DNA of 64,000 bases from Sambucus nigra (lineage: Eukaryota; Streptophyta; Magnoliopsida; Dipsacales; Adoxaceae), in assembly GCA_949130495.1 (NCBI GenBank), contig OX422218.1, positions 45,036,823 through 45,100,822 on the forward strand, written 5' to 3'. This document shows positions 1-10,335 of the stretch, one piece after another; position 1 is the stretch's first letter; every line of letters starts with the position of its first letter. The notes beneath the pieces were generated by a model that saw nothing but the letters and a program-made list of their open reading frames with translations, made no database searches and was not told the DNA's origin. The position numbers and the translations under genes are program-made.

Positions 1-3000
1 TTTGCCATTCAACGATAATTTTTCATTCGTAATTCTAAATATTTGCATATTTTGGTCATATTCTCAATCCTTTAATGACATTTGCATTCAACGATATTTG
101 CATTCAATTTTTTGGTCATATTCTAAATATTTGCATTCAACGATATTTGCATGTTTCACCCTTTAATGACATGTTCTCAATCCTAAGTCTAATTATTTTC
201 AAGTTTTGGTATTATACTTATCAAGAGTCATATGACTACGTGTTCAGTTTCTTCGTGTTACGCTGGTCTAGTACAAGTTGTTTGTGCATCTTGCAGGGCT
301 GTTTGGGGGCTATTTTTCATTTTTACTCTTTAACGAAAAGTCTACAAGACTAAGTCTAATTATTAGCAAGTTTTTATCATATTCTCAAATCGGGAGTCCC
401 ATGATAATGCGGTTAGTTGCAGCGTGTTATGTCGGTCCCGTGAAAGGTGTTCATGCCTCTAGTGGGGCCATTTGGTGGCAGTTTTACATTTTCTCCCTTT
501 AAAGGCATGTGTTCTAACCTAAGTCTAAGTATTTACAAGTTTTGGTCACATCCTCAAATCAGGAGTCCCGTGACTATACAATCTATTTCTACGTGTTATG
601 CTGGCCTCTACGATTTGTTCTTTCCTCTTGTAGAGAAATATGGGGATTGCTTTTGCATTTTCGCCCTTTGACAACATATTTTCAAGACTAAGTCTAACTA
701 TTTATAATTTTTGATCATATTCTTAAATCGGGAGTTTTGCAACTAGGCAATTAGTTTTTACGTCTTACGTTGGTCCCTTGCAATGTATTCATGCCTCTTG
801 TGGAGCCGATGGAGGGATATTTTGAATTTTTACCCTTTAACGGCATGTTTTAAAGACTAAGACAAAGTAATAGCAAGTTTTAGTTAAATTTTCAAATTGG
901 GAATCCCGTGATTATGAGGGAAGTTGATAAGTGTTATGTTGGCCCCGTATGAGGTGTTCGTGCCTCTTATAGTGTTGTTTACGGGCTAAATTCCATCTTT
1001 TCCTTTAACGACATGCTTCCAATCCTAAGTCTAACTATTTGCAAGTTATGGTGATATTATAAAATCGAGAGTCCCGTGAGAACACGATCAATTACGACAT
1101 ATTATGTTGGTCCTATGTGAAGTGTTTGGGCCTCCCGTGGGGACTTTTGGGGTTGTTTTTGTTTCATGTTCTTAAGTCTAAGTCTAATTATTTTCCAATT
1201 TTAGTTATACTCACAAATAGGGAATTCCATGACTACGTGATCAGTTGCTACATGTTAAAATGGTCCCCTGCGTGGTGCTCGTTCCTCTTATAGGGTCGTT
1301 TGTTTTTTTCATTTTCGCCCCCTCACAACATTTTTTAACCCTATATCTGAATGTTTTCAAGTTTTCGTCATATTCTTAAATTAATTATATGATGATTACG
1401 AGGTTAGGTTCTATGTGTTACGTTGGTCCCGTTCGAGGTGTTTGCCCCTCTTGCAGGGACGTTTGGTGGTTATTTTATATTTTTTCACCTTAACGACATG
1501 GTTTTATCCTAATTCTAACAATTTGCAAGTTTTTGTCATTTTCTCAAATCGAAAGTCCCCTGGCTACGTGTTTTGTTTCTGCGTGCTACGTTGGTACCAT
1601 GTGAGATGTTCGTGCTCCTTATGTGCCCACTTCGAGGTTGTTTTGTATTTTTGCTCTTTGATGGCACCCTTTCAAGTCTAAGTTAAACTATTTGCAAGGT
1701 TTGGTCATATTCTCAAACCAGGAGTTTTGTGACTACACAGTCAGCTGTTATGTGTTATGTTGGTCCCGTGAGAGGTTGACATGCTCCTTGTCGAGCCATT
1801 TGGTAGTGGTTTCGTGTTTTCACCCTTTAAAAACATGCTTTCAAAAGTTATTTAAACTATTGGAAAATTTTGGTATGATTGTTTAACTGACAGATCGATG
1901 ACCACGCAGTTAGTTTTTATGTGTCACGATGGTTCCATTCGAGGTGTTCGTGCCTCTAGCGGGACCGTTTGGGGGCTATTTTTCTATTTCTCCCTTCAAT
2001 GGAATTTGTTAAAGCCTAACTTCAACTATTTCAAAGTTTTGGTCATATTCTCAAACTGACAGTCCCGCGACTGCGGATAATTTATATGTTCCCGTGTGAG
2101 GTGTATGTGCTTCTTGTGGGGACGATTCGGAGGCTAGTTGCATTTTGTCACCTTAACAAAAAATTTCAGGGCTAATTCAAAATGTTTGTAAGTTTTGGTC
2201 ATATTCTTGAACTAAGAGTCTAGTGAGTAAGATATCAGTTATTACATGTTACGTTGGACCCGTTCAAGGTGTTATGCCTCTTGTGGGGCCGTTTGGTGGC
2301 TTTTTTGCATTTTCAGAGTTTAATGGCACCTTTTTTAGCCTAAGTCTAGATTTTTGCTAGTTTTGGTGATATTCTCAAATCGGGAGTCTCGTAACTATGC
2401 GATCAGTTGATACATGTTAGGTTGGTCCCACATGAGGTGTACGTGCCTCTTGCATGGTTGCTTATTGGTTATTTTTCATTTTTTGGTTTAACGGCAGGTT
2501 TTCAAGACTAAGTCTAATGTTTTTGAAATTTTGGTCATATTCCCAAACTAGGAGTCGCGTGATGATGCGGTTAGTTTCTACATGTTACGTTGGTCTCGTG
2601 CGAGGTGTTCATGCCACTTGCGGGGGTGTTTAGGTGTTGTTTTTCATTTTAAACCTTCAACAACATTTTTGTAAACATATGTCTAACTTTATCTATATTT
2701 TTCCCATATTAACAAATCAGGGGTCCAGTGACTACGCGATCAGGTTGTACATGTTAAGTTGGTCACGTATTGGTTTTCTTGCCTCTTGTGAGGCTATTTG
2801 GGAGTTATTTTGCATTTTCTCCCTCTAATGGCATGTTTAGAATCCCAAGTCTAACTATTTTCAAGCTTCTGTCATATTCTAAAACTACAAATCTCATGAC
2901 TACATTGTTAGTTTACAGGTGTTTTTTTGGTCCCCTGCGAAGTGTTCATGCCTTGTACGGGGCCATTTGAGGGATATTTTGAGTTTTTTCCCTGTTAAGG

Positions 3001-3089
3001 CATATTTTCAAGCCTACGTCTAACTATTTTCAAATTTTTGTCATATCTCAAACCGGGAGCCATGTGACTACATGGTTAGTTCTTACGCT
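1..3089 (+). repeat. Satellite array, block 1 (about 166-168 bp monomer)
   Basis: Degenerate head-to-tail tandem repeat, cut by the window edge on the left. Every monomer carries the same ordered landmarks on the plus strand: GTCATATTCTCAAA, then GAGTCCCGTGACTA, GTTACGTTGGTCCCGTG, GGTGTTCGTGCCTCTTG, CCCTTTAACG and AAGCCTAAGTCTAACTATTT. Spacing between equivalent landmarks in well-preserved neighbours is 166-168 bp, with shorter steps where a monomer has a deletion. Monomers differ from each other at many sites, so the array is old and not recently homogenised. Short plus-strand reading frames occur here but are not conserved as proteins. The block ends where a TGTAAAAA-type LTR start interrupts a monomer after the 'agttcttacgc' segment. 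Confidence 0.93.
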
Positions 3090-4160
3090 TGTAAAAAAAA
3101 TTCTATTTTTTTCATTGTATATGTCTTTTTTAGTTTAAGCTTGTTTTGGGTATCCCATTACAAATCATCATGCACCGTCGCGATGAACTGAACTCGAGCA
3201 TCTTCAACATTGAATACTTACCATCATCCCTTGAAGGTATATAGCAATTTATTTTTTCAATTAATTTACTGAAAATATTTTTGCGATGTTTATTTTTATC
3301 AAAATGAACAGGAGTTTTTTTATTTCGAAAAGAAAAATAATTTGGTTTTTAATCTCATACGAACGAATGGACAAATCCTTGAAAAGAAATTTTCACTTTC
3401 TTATAAAGGTCGTTCAAAAGATTTTCTAACTTTCTTCTTTCAAGGGCATACTATTTTAGGTCGTTTGAAGTCTGTTCAACCAAAATTGCTTCTTCGTTGA
3501 AATTTGATTTTATTTCGTTCAAACAAGATGCACTTATCATTCGAAAGAGCCATGAATTTTTTTTAAATGAGCCCACCTTCAAATTTATGAACATTGTATA
3601 AATACATGTTTCATGTTCAATTTTTTTAAACTTTTTCTAGATCCGTTTCTAAATATCTTTTGCGAAAGTTCTTCTTTGTTTAGTATTCAAAAACATTTTT
3701 AATTTACAACTTACATCGTGAAAATAGTTTTTGTGAATCAGTTTAAATCCTAGAAGGTTTTGTATCTTTATATACACCTTTTAGAGAGGTACTTCATGGA
3801 TGACTTGTGATACCTAAGTGGAATCACTATTAAAGACAAAGGATAAGGCCAAGGAATGAGGACTGCGGTTCTTGTGATTCTTGTGAGGATCATTGTTGAA
3901 GGATAGTTCTGGTAGTGTGGTTCGTAAGAGAATCATAGTAGGTTCCTTTACATAATTTGTGAGTTTCGATTTGCAAATTTTATACATTGAATTAAAGGTT
4001 TTACCCCGAGGGGATTTTTTCTGAAGCTTTGCTTTATTGAATGTTTGGTTGATTTATCTGTTCACATAATTTCATAGTCTAGGGTTAAAGTATTAAAATT
4101 TGGTGGGGATTGTCATCTGAATATAATAAGTTAATGCTATTAGATAATTGTGCACTCTCA
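3090..4160 (+). repeat. LTR copy 1 of the tandem gag-only element
   Basis: It begins TGTAAAAAAAATTC immediately after interrupted satellite. It shares with the copies at 6709 and 9255 the segment with 'atcccattacaaatcatc...gcac', the 'gcgatgtttatttttat' stretch and the AACGA-type short palindromic segment. The right end is set by a degenerate methionine-initiator primer site (TGGTATCAAATC, near 4164-4175). The exact last base is uncertain by about 10 bp. Confidence 0.65.
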
Positions 4161-4163
4161 ACT

Positions 4164-4175
4164 TGGTATCAAATC
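4164..4175 (+). promoter_or_regulatory. Degenerate primer-binding site, initiator-Met tRNA type
   Basis: TGGTATCAAATC follows the LTR and differs by two central bases from the usual plant iMet primer site TGGTATCAGAGC. It sits where reverse transcription would be primed and supports plus-strand orientation of the element. Confidence 0.55.
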
Positions 4176-4266
4176 AAGTTGCACTAAGTTATCATGTTAG
4201 ATCCTTGTTTAGTGCTTTTTTAAAATGATTGATTTGTTCATCTCTCTTTATTTTGTCTTTCTCACG

Positions 4267-4904
4267 ATGGATTCTCATAGCTTTGATGACTTAAATTGTT
4301 TAAAATTTAAGTTTCCTAAAATAATTGAAATTCTTGAAAAAAAATCCCTGTTTTAAATCTGCTACGGATAATTTGCAAACTGTCTAAAGTTAAAGAGATT
4401 TTTTTCTTGAGAAACTTGTGGACATGGAACGTGATTCAAAATTTAGAATCATCCAAGAAAGAGAGTGATGATAGAGTTGGGGTTTTAGAGAAAGAATTAG
4501 AGAACTTTAAATATTCTAGGGTTAATGTATGTTACATTAAGGATAAGTTTTCTCACATTGAGGGTGAGCGAGATAACCTGCTAGGAATGATTGAACATAT
4601 GAATAAGGAGTACCTAAAATTGGAAGAGTATAATTCTGTACTTGAGTCTAAATTTTGAAGTAAAAAGATGATTCAAAAGACTCGAGTAATGTTTGTAGTA
4701 ATGGTACTGTCTCACATAATTCTAGTTCTTCCAATGGTAAATTTAAGACCCTTGTTTGTTTTAGAGGGTCAACTAAATCCAAGTATGTTAGAAAAGGTCA
4801 GACCATCATTAACATTCTTTAACTTTACACGTGTTCATATTGTGGTAGGAAAGGTCGCCTTAACGCGTTTTGTTAAGATCTTGGAAGAGGTCGTAAGAAG
4901 TTAA
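4267..4904 (+). pseudogene. Gag remnant of unit 1 (coiled coil plus broken second zinc knuckle)
   Basis: The clearest open piece is 4407-4658, a charged, helix-forming stretch containing EGERDNLLGMIEHMNKEY. It matches in order and wording the coiled-coil segment before the second zinc knuckle in the gag of the element at 30174-37259. A knuckle follows in another frame at 4832-4873: CSYCGRKGRLNAFC, where the histidine ligand is replaced by arginine. A stop follows the last cysteine. An ATG at 4267 (MDSHSF...) may be the old Gag start, but most of the UBN2-type N-terminal domain is missing, apparently by deletion near 4330-4400. The family role is Gag: a structural protein that coats and packages the element RNA. 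This copy cannot make it. Confidence 0.7.
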
Positions 4905-6692
4905 AGTCTAGTGATCCCTCGGTTATCGAAACCTGACATGTTAAGTATATACCAATTTGGGGTTAAAAAATCAGTTTCAGAGGTGCTAGATGTTAGAATA
5001 ATTTATTTTCATATGCTTGAGCATGATCTTTCACATGCTACATCTTATGGATGATTGCTTATATGTTTTTTTTGTCATACTCTAGTTTTTGTTTCATGAT
5101 ATATGTTTGCTAATGTTATGACATGTGTACTTTTTATTACATTTTTATTTTATTGAGTAATATTTGACAATTACAAAAAATATTTTGTTTGAATTTTTTT
5201 TAAAAAAATACAAAAAGAGTATTGATTTTTTGTGTGTTTTAGGTTTAGACATTTGGTGTGGCATATTTATTGAATCCAAGTCACTCTGTAATTTCCATGT
5301 GGCTAGGACATTTGGTTATGACTTTAGATACTCAGATTGATTTTAACAATGTTTATGGAGCTTTTTCAAACATGATTTGCTTTATGGATTCTACTTTGTA
5401 TATTCCCTCGCACACACATGCACAAGCTTTTTGAACTTTTACTTCACTATGTATATTTGATCTTGGTGAAATATTCTTCCATCAATTTTGTCACCTACGT
5501 GTTTATGTAACTATGGGGGATTTATGCATGTAAGAACCGTTGTCTGTGAGACATTTTATTTTGGATTGAAAAAGCACGAGTCTGGACAGGAAATTCATGT
5601 GAAAGACAAGTTGACTTTGCATGAAATCCACCACTTTAATAGATCCCAAGAAAAAATAAAGGCAAGAAAATTGTAAATATATGCCAAAATGGGGAAATAT
5701 AGTTTAGTTTGTTTGATAGTGCAAAAGAAACCACTTCAAAAGAAAAGAAAAGAAAAATGATATATGTTTATCTTTAGAGGGAGTTTAGTTAATGATTATC
5801 GGGTTTGCATAATGAATCCTAGAATTCTTATTTTTTCACGATGCTATTTATTTGTAGAATCATCAATAATATTGGCTTGTGTGCATTGTGCTTGTTTTGT
5901 TCATTGAAGTTAACTTTATTTGTCACTTAAAGGCTAAAGCTTAGTTTGATAAATTTTTGCACTCAATGAGAACTTCTTGAACATATTTAAATGTTTGGGT
6001 TATAATTCATCTGTATTTAGTTCACACCCATTCACCCCATCCCACATATTTTGACATGTCGGTACTATGATAGTGTGTTAAACTTGTGTGTTTTCTGTCA
6101 AGTTTTGTGGTCGTTTATACTTATTTATGTGTGTCGAATTTCTTTGACATATTTTGCATATAGTTTATATGGTATTGTATGCTGTATTTGTGAAATTTAT
6201 ATTTTTTTTGACAAAAAAAATGAAAATTTTCAAAAATAGTTGGTTTTGATGGCCTTTGAGATTATCATTACATATGCTGGATTTATATCTTTTTGTGATG
6301 ATATCTTATCCTCTATCTGACGCTTCGTATTTCATGCCCATGTTTCTAGTTTTTTGTCAATTTAGGATGAAAACAAAGGGGGAGAGGAAATTAAAATTGA
6401 AATTAAAATGAGTTTGATTTATGGGGGATAATTTATTTATGGGTTTTACTTTATTTCAAACTCGATGCGTCATGAGGTATTTTTTGTCTTATATTTGTAG
6501 GTACCTAAAGAGGAATTCAAGACACACCGGTTGAATAAAATTTTTTCCAAAGGGAAGAAGAAGAAGTTTGAATACAGAAAGACTTGTGCCATTCCGTTCT
6601 AGGGTTAGGAAGGGTGTTAGGATTTTTTTTCATAGGAGATTTTTTATCTTAATTTGGTGTTCGATTATGATTGTTATTTTTTTATCAGAACA
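4905..6692 (+). other. 3' noncoding region of unit 1, with a conserved block at about 5235-5690
   Basis: About 1.8 kb with no credible coding frame and no pol domain. The block around 5235-5690 is recognisably the same sequence as 7760-8215 and as the reverse complement of about 32780-33260. Shared landmarks are a TTTTAGGTTTAGAC-like step, GAATCC followed by CCATGTGGCTAGGAC, then ATGGATTCTA, CACACATGCAC and a final CCAC...AGATCC...AAGAAA segment. Purine-rich PPT-like motifs recur at about 6372 (ACAAAGGGGGAGAG) and 6421 (TGGGGGATAA), upstream of the real PPT. Confidence 0.6.
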
Positions 6693-6708
6693 ACCAAAGG
6701 GGGAGATT
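6693..6708 (+). promoter_or_regulatory. Polypurine tract of unit 1
   Basis: ACCAAAGGGGGAGATT lies immediately before the middle LTR. It matches the tract before the third LTR and, on the other strand, the tract of the element at 30174-37259. It is the expected plus-strand primer for reverse transcription and fixes the element's orientation. Confidence 0.75.
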
Positions 6709-7100
6709 TATAAGAACAATTTTTCTGTTATCATTTTTAGTATAGGCCTTTTTGTAGTTTAGGTTAGTTTGGTGTATCCTATTACAAATTGTCACGCACT
6801 ATCACGACAAATCGAAATCGAGCATCTCCAAGATTGAACAATTTTCGTCATCCCTTAAAGGTGTAAATCAATTTATGTTTAAATTAGTTTATTGAAAATA
6901 TGTTTGCGATGTTTATTTTTATAAAAAATTAATAGGAGTTTTCTTGTTTTTAAAAAGAAAAAAAAATGGTTTTTAATCTCGTTTAAACGAGACGGACATC
7001 TCATTCAAATGAGATTTTCACTTTGTTAGAAGGGTCGTTGAAAATGTTTTCTAGCATGCTTAGATTGAGAGCATAGTATTTTAGGTCACTTGAAGGTCTT
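6709..7100 (+). repeat. Truncated middle LTR (copy 2)
   Basis: It begins TATAAGAACAATTTTT (TG to TA at the terminus) and follows the other two LTRs through the CTCGTTTAAACGAG palindrome and the 'ttaggtcacttgaagg' segment. It then runs straight into Gag coil sequence. About 0.6-0.7 kb of LTR plus the start of the internal region is missing compared with copy 1. Confidence 0.65.
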
Positions 7101-7103
7101 TTG

Positions 7104-7475
7104 ATGCGAGATAACCATCTTAGAATGATTGAACATATGAAGAAGGGTTCCCTAAATTTGAAAGAGTCTAATTATTTGTATGAGTCTAAAATTTTAAAGT
7201 TAAGAGATGATTTAAAATACTTTAGTAATGTTTGTAGTAATGGTATTGGCTCACATATTTCTAGTGCTTCCAATGGTAAATTCAAGACCATTGTTTATTT
7301 TAGAGGGTCAACTAAATCCAAGGACATTAGAAAAGGTCAACCCATAGGTAACATTCCTCGAGTTTACATATGTTCACATTCTGGTAAGAAAGGTCACCTT
7401 AAAGAGTTTTGTTATGATCTTGGAAGAGGTCCTAGGAAGTTGAAGTCTAGTGTTCCCTTGGTTACCAAAACTTGA
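7104..7475 (+). pseudogene. Gag remnant of unit 2 (coiled coil plus second zinc knuckle)
   Basis: An open frame of about 123 codons from an ATG at 7104, the deletion joint with the middle LTR. It reads through the coil segment (LRMIEHMKKGSLNLKESN) into a knuckle at 7371-7412. The knuckle reads CSHSGKKGHLKEFC: the second cysteine ligand has become serine, so zinc binding should be lost. The frame stops shortly after, with no sign of protease or pol. Unit 1 lost a different ligand (His to Arg), so the two copies decayed independently. The N-terminal UBN2 domain and the first knuckle are absent. Confidence 0.7.
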
Positions 7476-9241
7476 CGCGTTCAGTATACACTAATTTGGG
7501 TTAGGAAATCAATTTTAGAGGTGCCAGATGGTAGACCAGTTGATTCTCGCATGCTTGAATATGATGCTTCAAATGTTATATCTTATGGATGATTTTTAGC
7601 AAAATTTTGTTTTTCATACTCTATTTTTTGCTTCATGATATATGTTTTGATAATGTTATGACATGTGTACTTTTTATTACATTTTTCTTTTATTAAGTCA
7701 TATCTGAAAAATACGAAAGATTTTATTTTGATAAAATTTTTGGAAACTACAAAAAGATTTATGATTTGTGTATATTTTAGATTTGCACATTATATGTGTC
7801 ATATTGGTGTGTTTGAATCCAAGTCAATCCACAATTTCCATGTGTCTAGTACATATTTAGATTGATTTTATCCATATTTATGGAGTTGTTTCGAACTTGA
7901 TTTTCTTTATGGATTCTAGTTTGTATATGCCTCAGCACACACATGCACGATCTTTTTGAACGTTTACTCCACTATGTATGTTTGATCTTGGTGAGATATT
8001 CTCACATCAAGTTTTTCATTGACATTTTTATGTGACTATGGGGGATTTGTGCAAGTAAGAAACATTTCTCGTGACAAATTTTGTTTTGTACTGAAAAATA
8101 TGAGTATGAACAGGAAAGGGATGTGAATGATAGGCTGACTTTGCATGAAAGCCATCGTTTTAAAATAGCCCAAGAAAAAATAAATGTAAGAAAATAACAA
8201 ATGTATGCCAAAATGGGCAAAACTAGTTTAGTTTGTTTGACTGTTAAAAAAAACACTTCAAAAGAAAAGGAAAGGAAAGAATAAAATATGATATATGTTC
8301 ATCTTTTGAGTGAGTTTAGTTGTAGATCAACAATTTTTCACAATGAATCCTAGTATTCTTTTTTTTCATGACGCTATTGATTTATAGAATTATTAATAAT
8401 CTAGGCTTGTGTGCATTTTTTCTTGCTTTGTTCATTAAAGTTCACTTTATTTGTCACTTGAGGCTAAAGCATAGTTTGATAATGTTTTGCAGTCAATGAG
8501 AACTTCTTGAATATAATTAAGTGTTTATGTTATAATTCATTTGTACACACTCATTCACACTATCCCACAGATTTAGATACATCGATACTATGCTAGAGTG
8601 TAAAGCTTATGTGTTTTCTATCATGTTTTGTGATTGTTTATACCTATATATGTGTGAGGAATTTCTTGACATAATTTTCATATATTTCATATGGTATTGT
8701 ATGATGTGTTTGTGAAATTTATTTTATTGAGAAAAAAAAATTCAAAAGTAGTTAGTTTTGACGACCTTTGGTATTATCATTACATATGCTTTACTTGTAT
8801 GATGATATCTTATCTTCTACGTGATGCTTCGTATTTCATGACTATGTTTGTAATTCTTTGTCTCTTTCAGATAAAAACAAAGAGGAAAATAAAATTAAAA
8901 TTATATTTCAGATAAAAACAAAGGGGAAGAGCAAATTAAAATTGAAATTAAAATGAGTTTGATTTATAAGGGAGAATTTAACTATGAGTTTTACTTTATA
9001 TCAAACTTGATGCGCCACGAGGTATATGTTTTTGTCTCATGTGTGTAGGTACTTAAAGCGGAATTGAAGACATACGAGATAAAGAAAAACTTTGCCAAAG
9101 GAAGAAGAAGAAGTTTGAAGACAAAGAGACTAATGCCAATCCATTCTAGCATTAAGAAGGGTATTAGGATTTTTGACATAGGAGATTTTTAATTTTAATT
9201 TTTTGTTCGATTATGTTTGCTTGGTTTGTACCGGAACAACC
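7476..9241 (+). other. 3' noncoding region of unit 2, with a conserved block at about 7760-8215
   Basis: Noncoding and nearly the same length as in unit 1 (about 1.8 kb from zinc knuckle to PPT). It carries the same conserved block, including GAATCCAAGTCAATCC, CCATGTGTCTAGTAC, ATGGATTCTAGTTTG and CACACATGCACGA. PPT-like motifs repeat near 8921 (AAACAAAGGGGAAGAG) and 8966. Small minus-strand frames here are fortuitous. Confidence 0.6.
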
Positions 9242-9254
9242 AAAGGGGGAGATA
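9242..9254 (+). promoter_or_regulatory. Polypurine tract of unit 2
   Basis: AAAGGGGGAGATA directly precedes the third LTR and is almost identical to the tract at 6693-6708. Confidence 0.75.
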
Positions 9255-10335
9255 TGTAAGAACAATTTTTTTGATATTGTTCATAGTATATGCACTTTAT
9301 AGTTTAAGCAAGTTTGGCATATCCTGATACAAATCATCACGCACCATCATGACGAACTGAACTAGAGCATCTCCAAGATTTAAGACTTATCATTATCCGT
9401 TAAAGGTATAAATCAATTTAGAGTTTAAATTAATTTACAAAAAATATATTTGGGATGTTTATTTTTATCAAAAACAAGGAGGAGTTTTTTTTTACTTTAA
9501 AAAGAAAAATAATCTAGTTTTTAATCTCGTTCAGACGAGATAGAGATCCTATTCAAATGATATTTTTACTTTGTTAGAAGGGTCATCGAAAATGATTTCA
9601 AGCATGCTTCGATCGAGCGCGTACTGTTTTGAGTCATTTGACGGTCGTTTGAAGCCTATTCAAACGAAATTGCTTTTTCGTCGAAATGAGACTTTTTTCG
9701 GTCAAACGAGATCACTTGTCATTCGCACAAGCTTTGAATTTTGTACAAATGAGCGGACAGTCTAAAAATAAGTGATTGTCTTATAAATATCTATTTCGTG
9801 TTCAGTTTTTTAAAGACATATTCCATATTTATTTAGGCATACCTTTTATGAAAATTCTTATTTGTGTAGTGTTTTAAAATACTTTTGATTCACAACATAC
9901 ATCTAAAAAAATTGTGAATTGATTAAATTTTAGAAAGTTTTATATCCTTATATACACCTTGTGGAGAGGTACTTCGTGGATGACTTTTGATACCTGAGGG
10001 GAACCACTGCTGAAGTTAAAAGCTGAGGCTGAAGACTGAGGATTGTTGTTCGTTTGATTCTTATGAGGATCATTGCTGAAGGAAAGTTGTGGCTATGTGG
10101 TTGTTGAGAAATCATAGTAGATTCCTTTATAAATTTTGTAATTTGCGATCAGTAAATTTTATAATGTGAATAAAAGGTTTTTCTTTGGGGGGGATTTTTC
10201 CTAAAACTTTCACATTGATCAGTGTTTGTTGATTCATCTGCTTAATCTCATAGTTGCATGTTCTAGGGTCAAATGATTAAAATTTGGTGTGGATTATCAT
10301 TTAAATTTATTAAGTTTCAGCCATTAGATAATTTA
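9255..10335 (+). repeat. LTR copy 3 of the tandem gag-only element
   Basis: It begins TGTAAGAACAATTTTT after the PPT and parallels LTR 1 for its whole length, ending in 'ttagataatt' just before satellite resumes with GTGCCTCTTG. It keeps AACGA/TCGTT-type motifs around 9525-9730. The last few bases cannot be separated from satellite with certainty because both contain a GTGC..CTC string. Confidence 0.68.

Larger units (their letters stand above)
3090..10335 (+). mobile_element. Tandem pair of decayed gag-only copia-like elements sharing three LTRs
   Basis: The same LTR-like sequence appears three times in plus orientation: 3090-4160, 6709-7100 (truncated) and 9255-10335. Between the copies lie two versions of one internal region, each with the tail of a Gag frame, a decayed zinc knuckle, about 1.8 kb of noncoding sequence and a purine tract right before the next LTR. 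No protease, integrase or reverse transcriptase is visible. The LTR-internal-LTR-internal-LTR layout is what unequal recombination between LTRs of one element produces. The middle LTR and the second internal region are joined by a deletion near 7100. LTR copies differ at many positions, so this is older than the element at 30174-37259. I see no clear target-site duplication, and about 28 bp of satellite seems to be missing at the junction. Confidence 0.75.
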
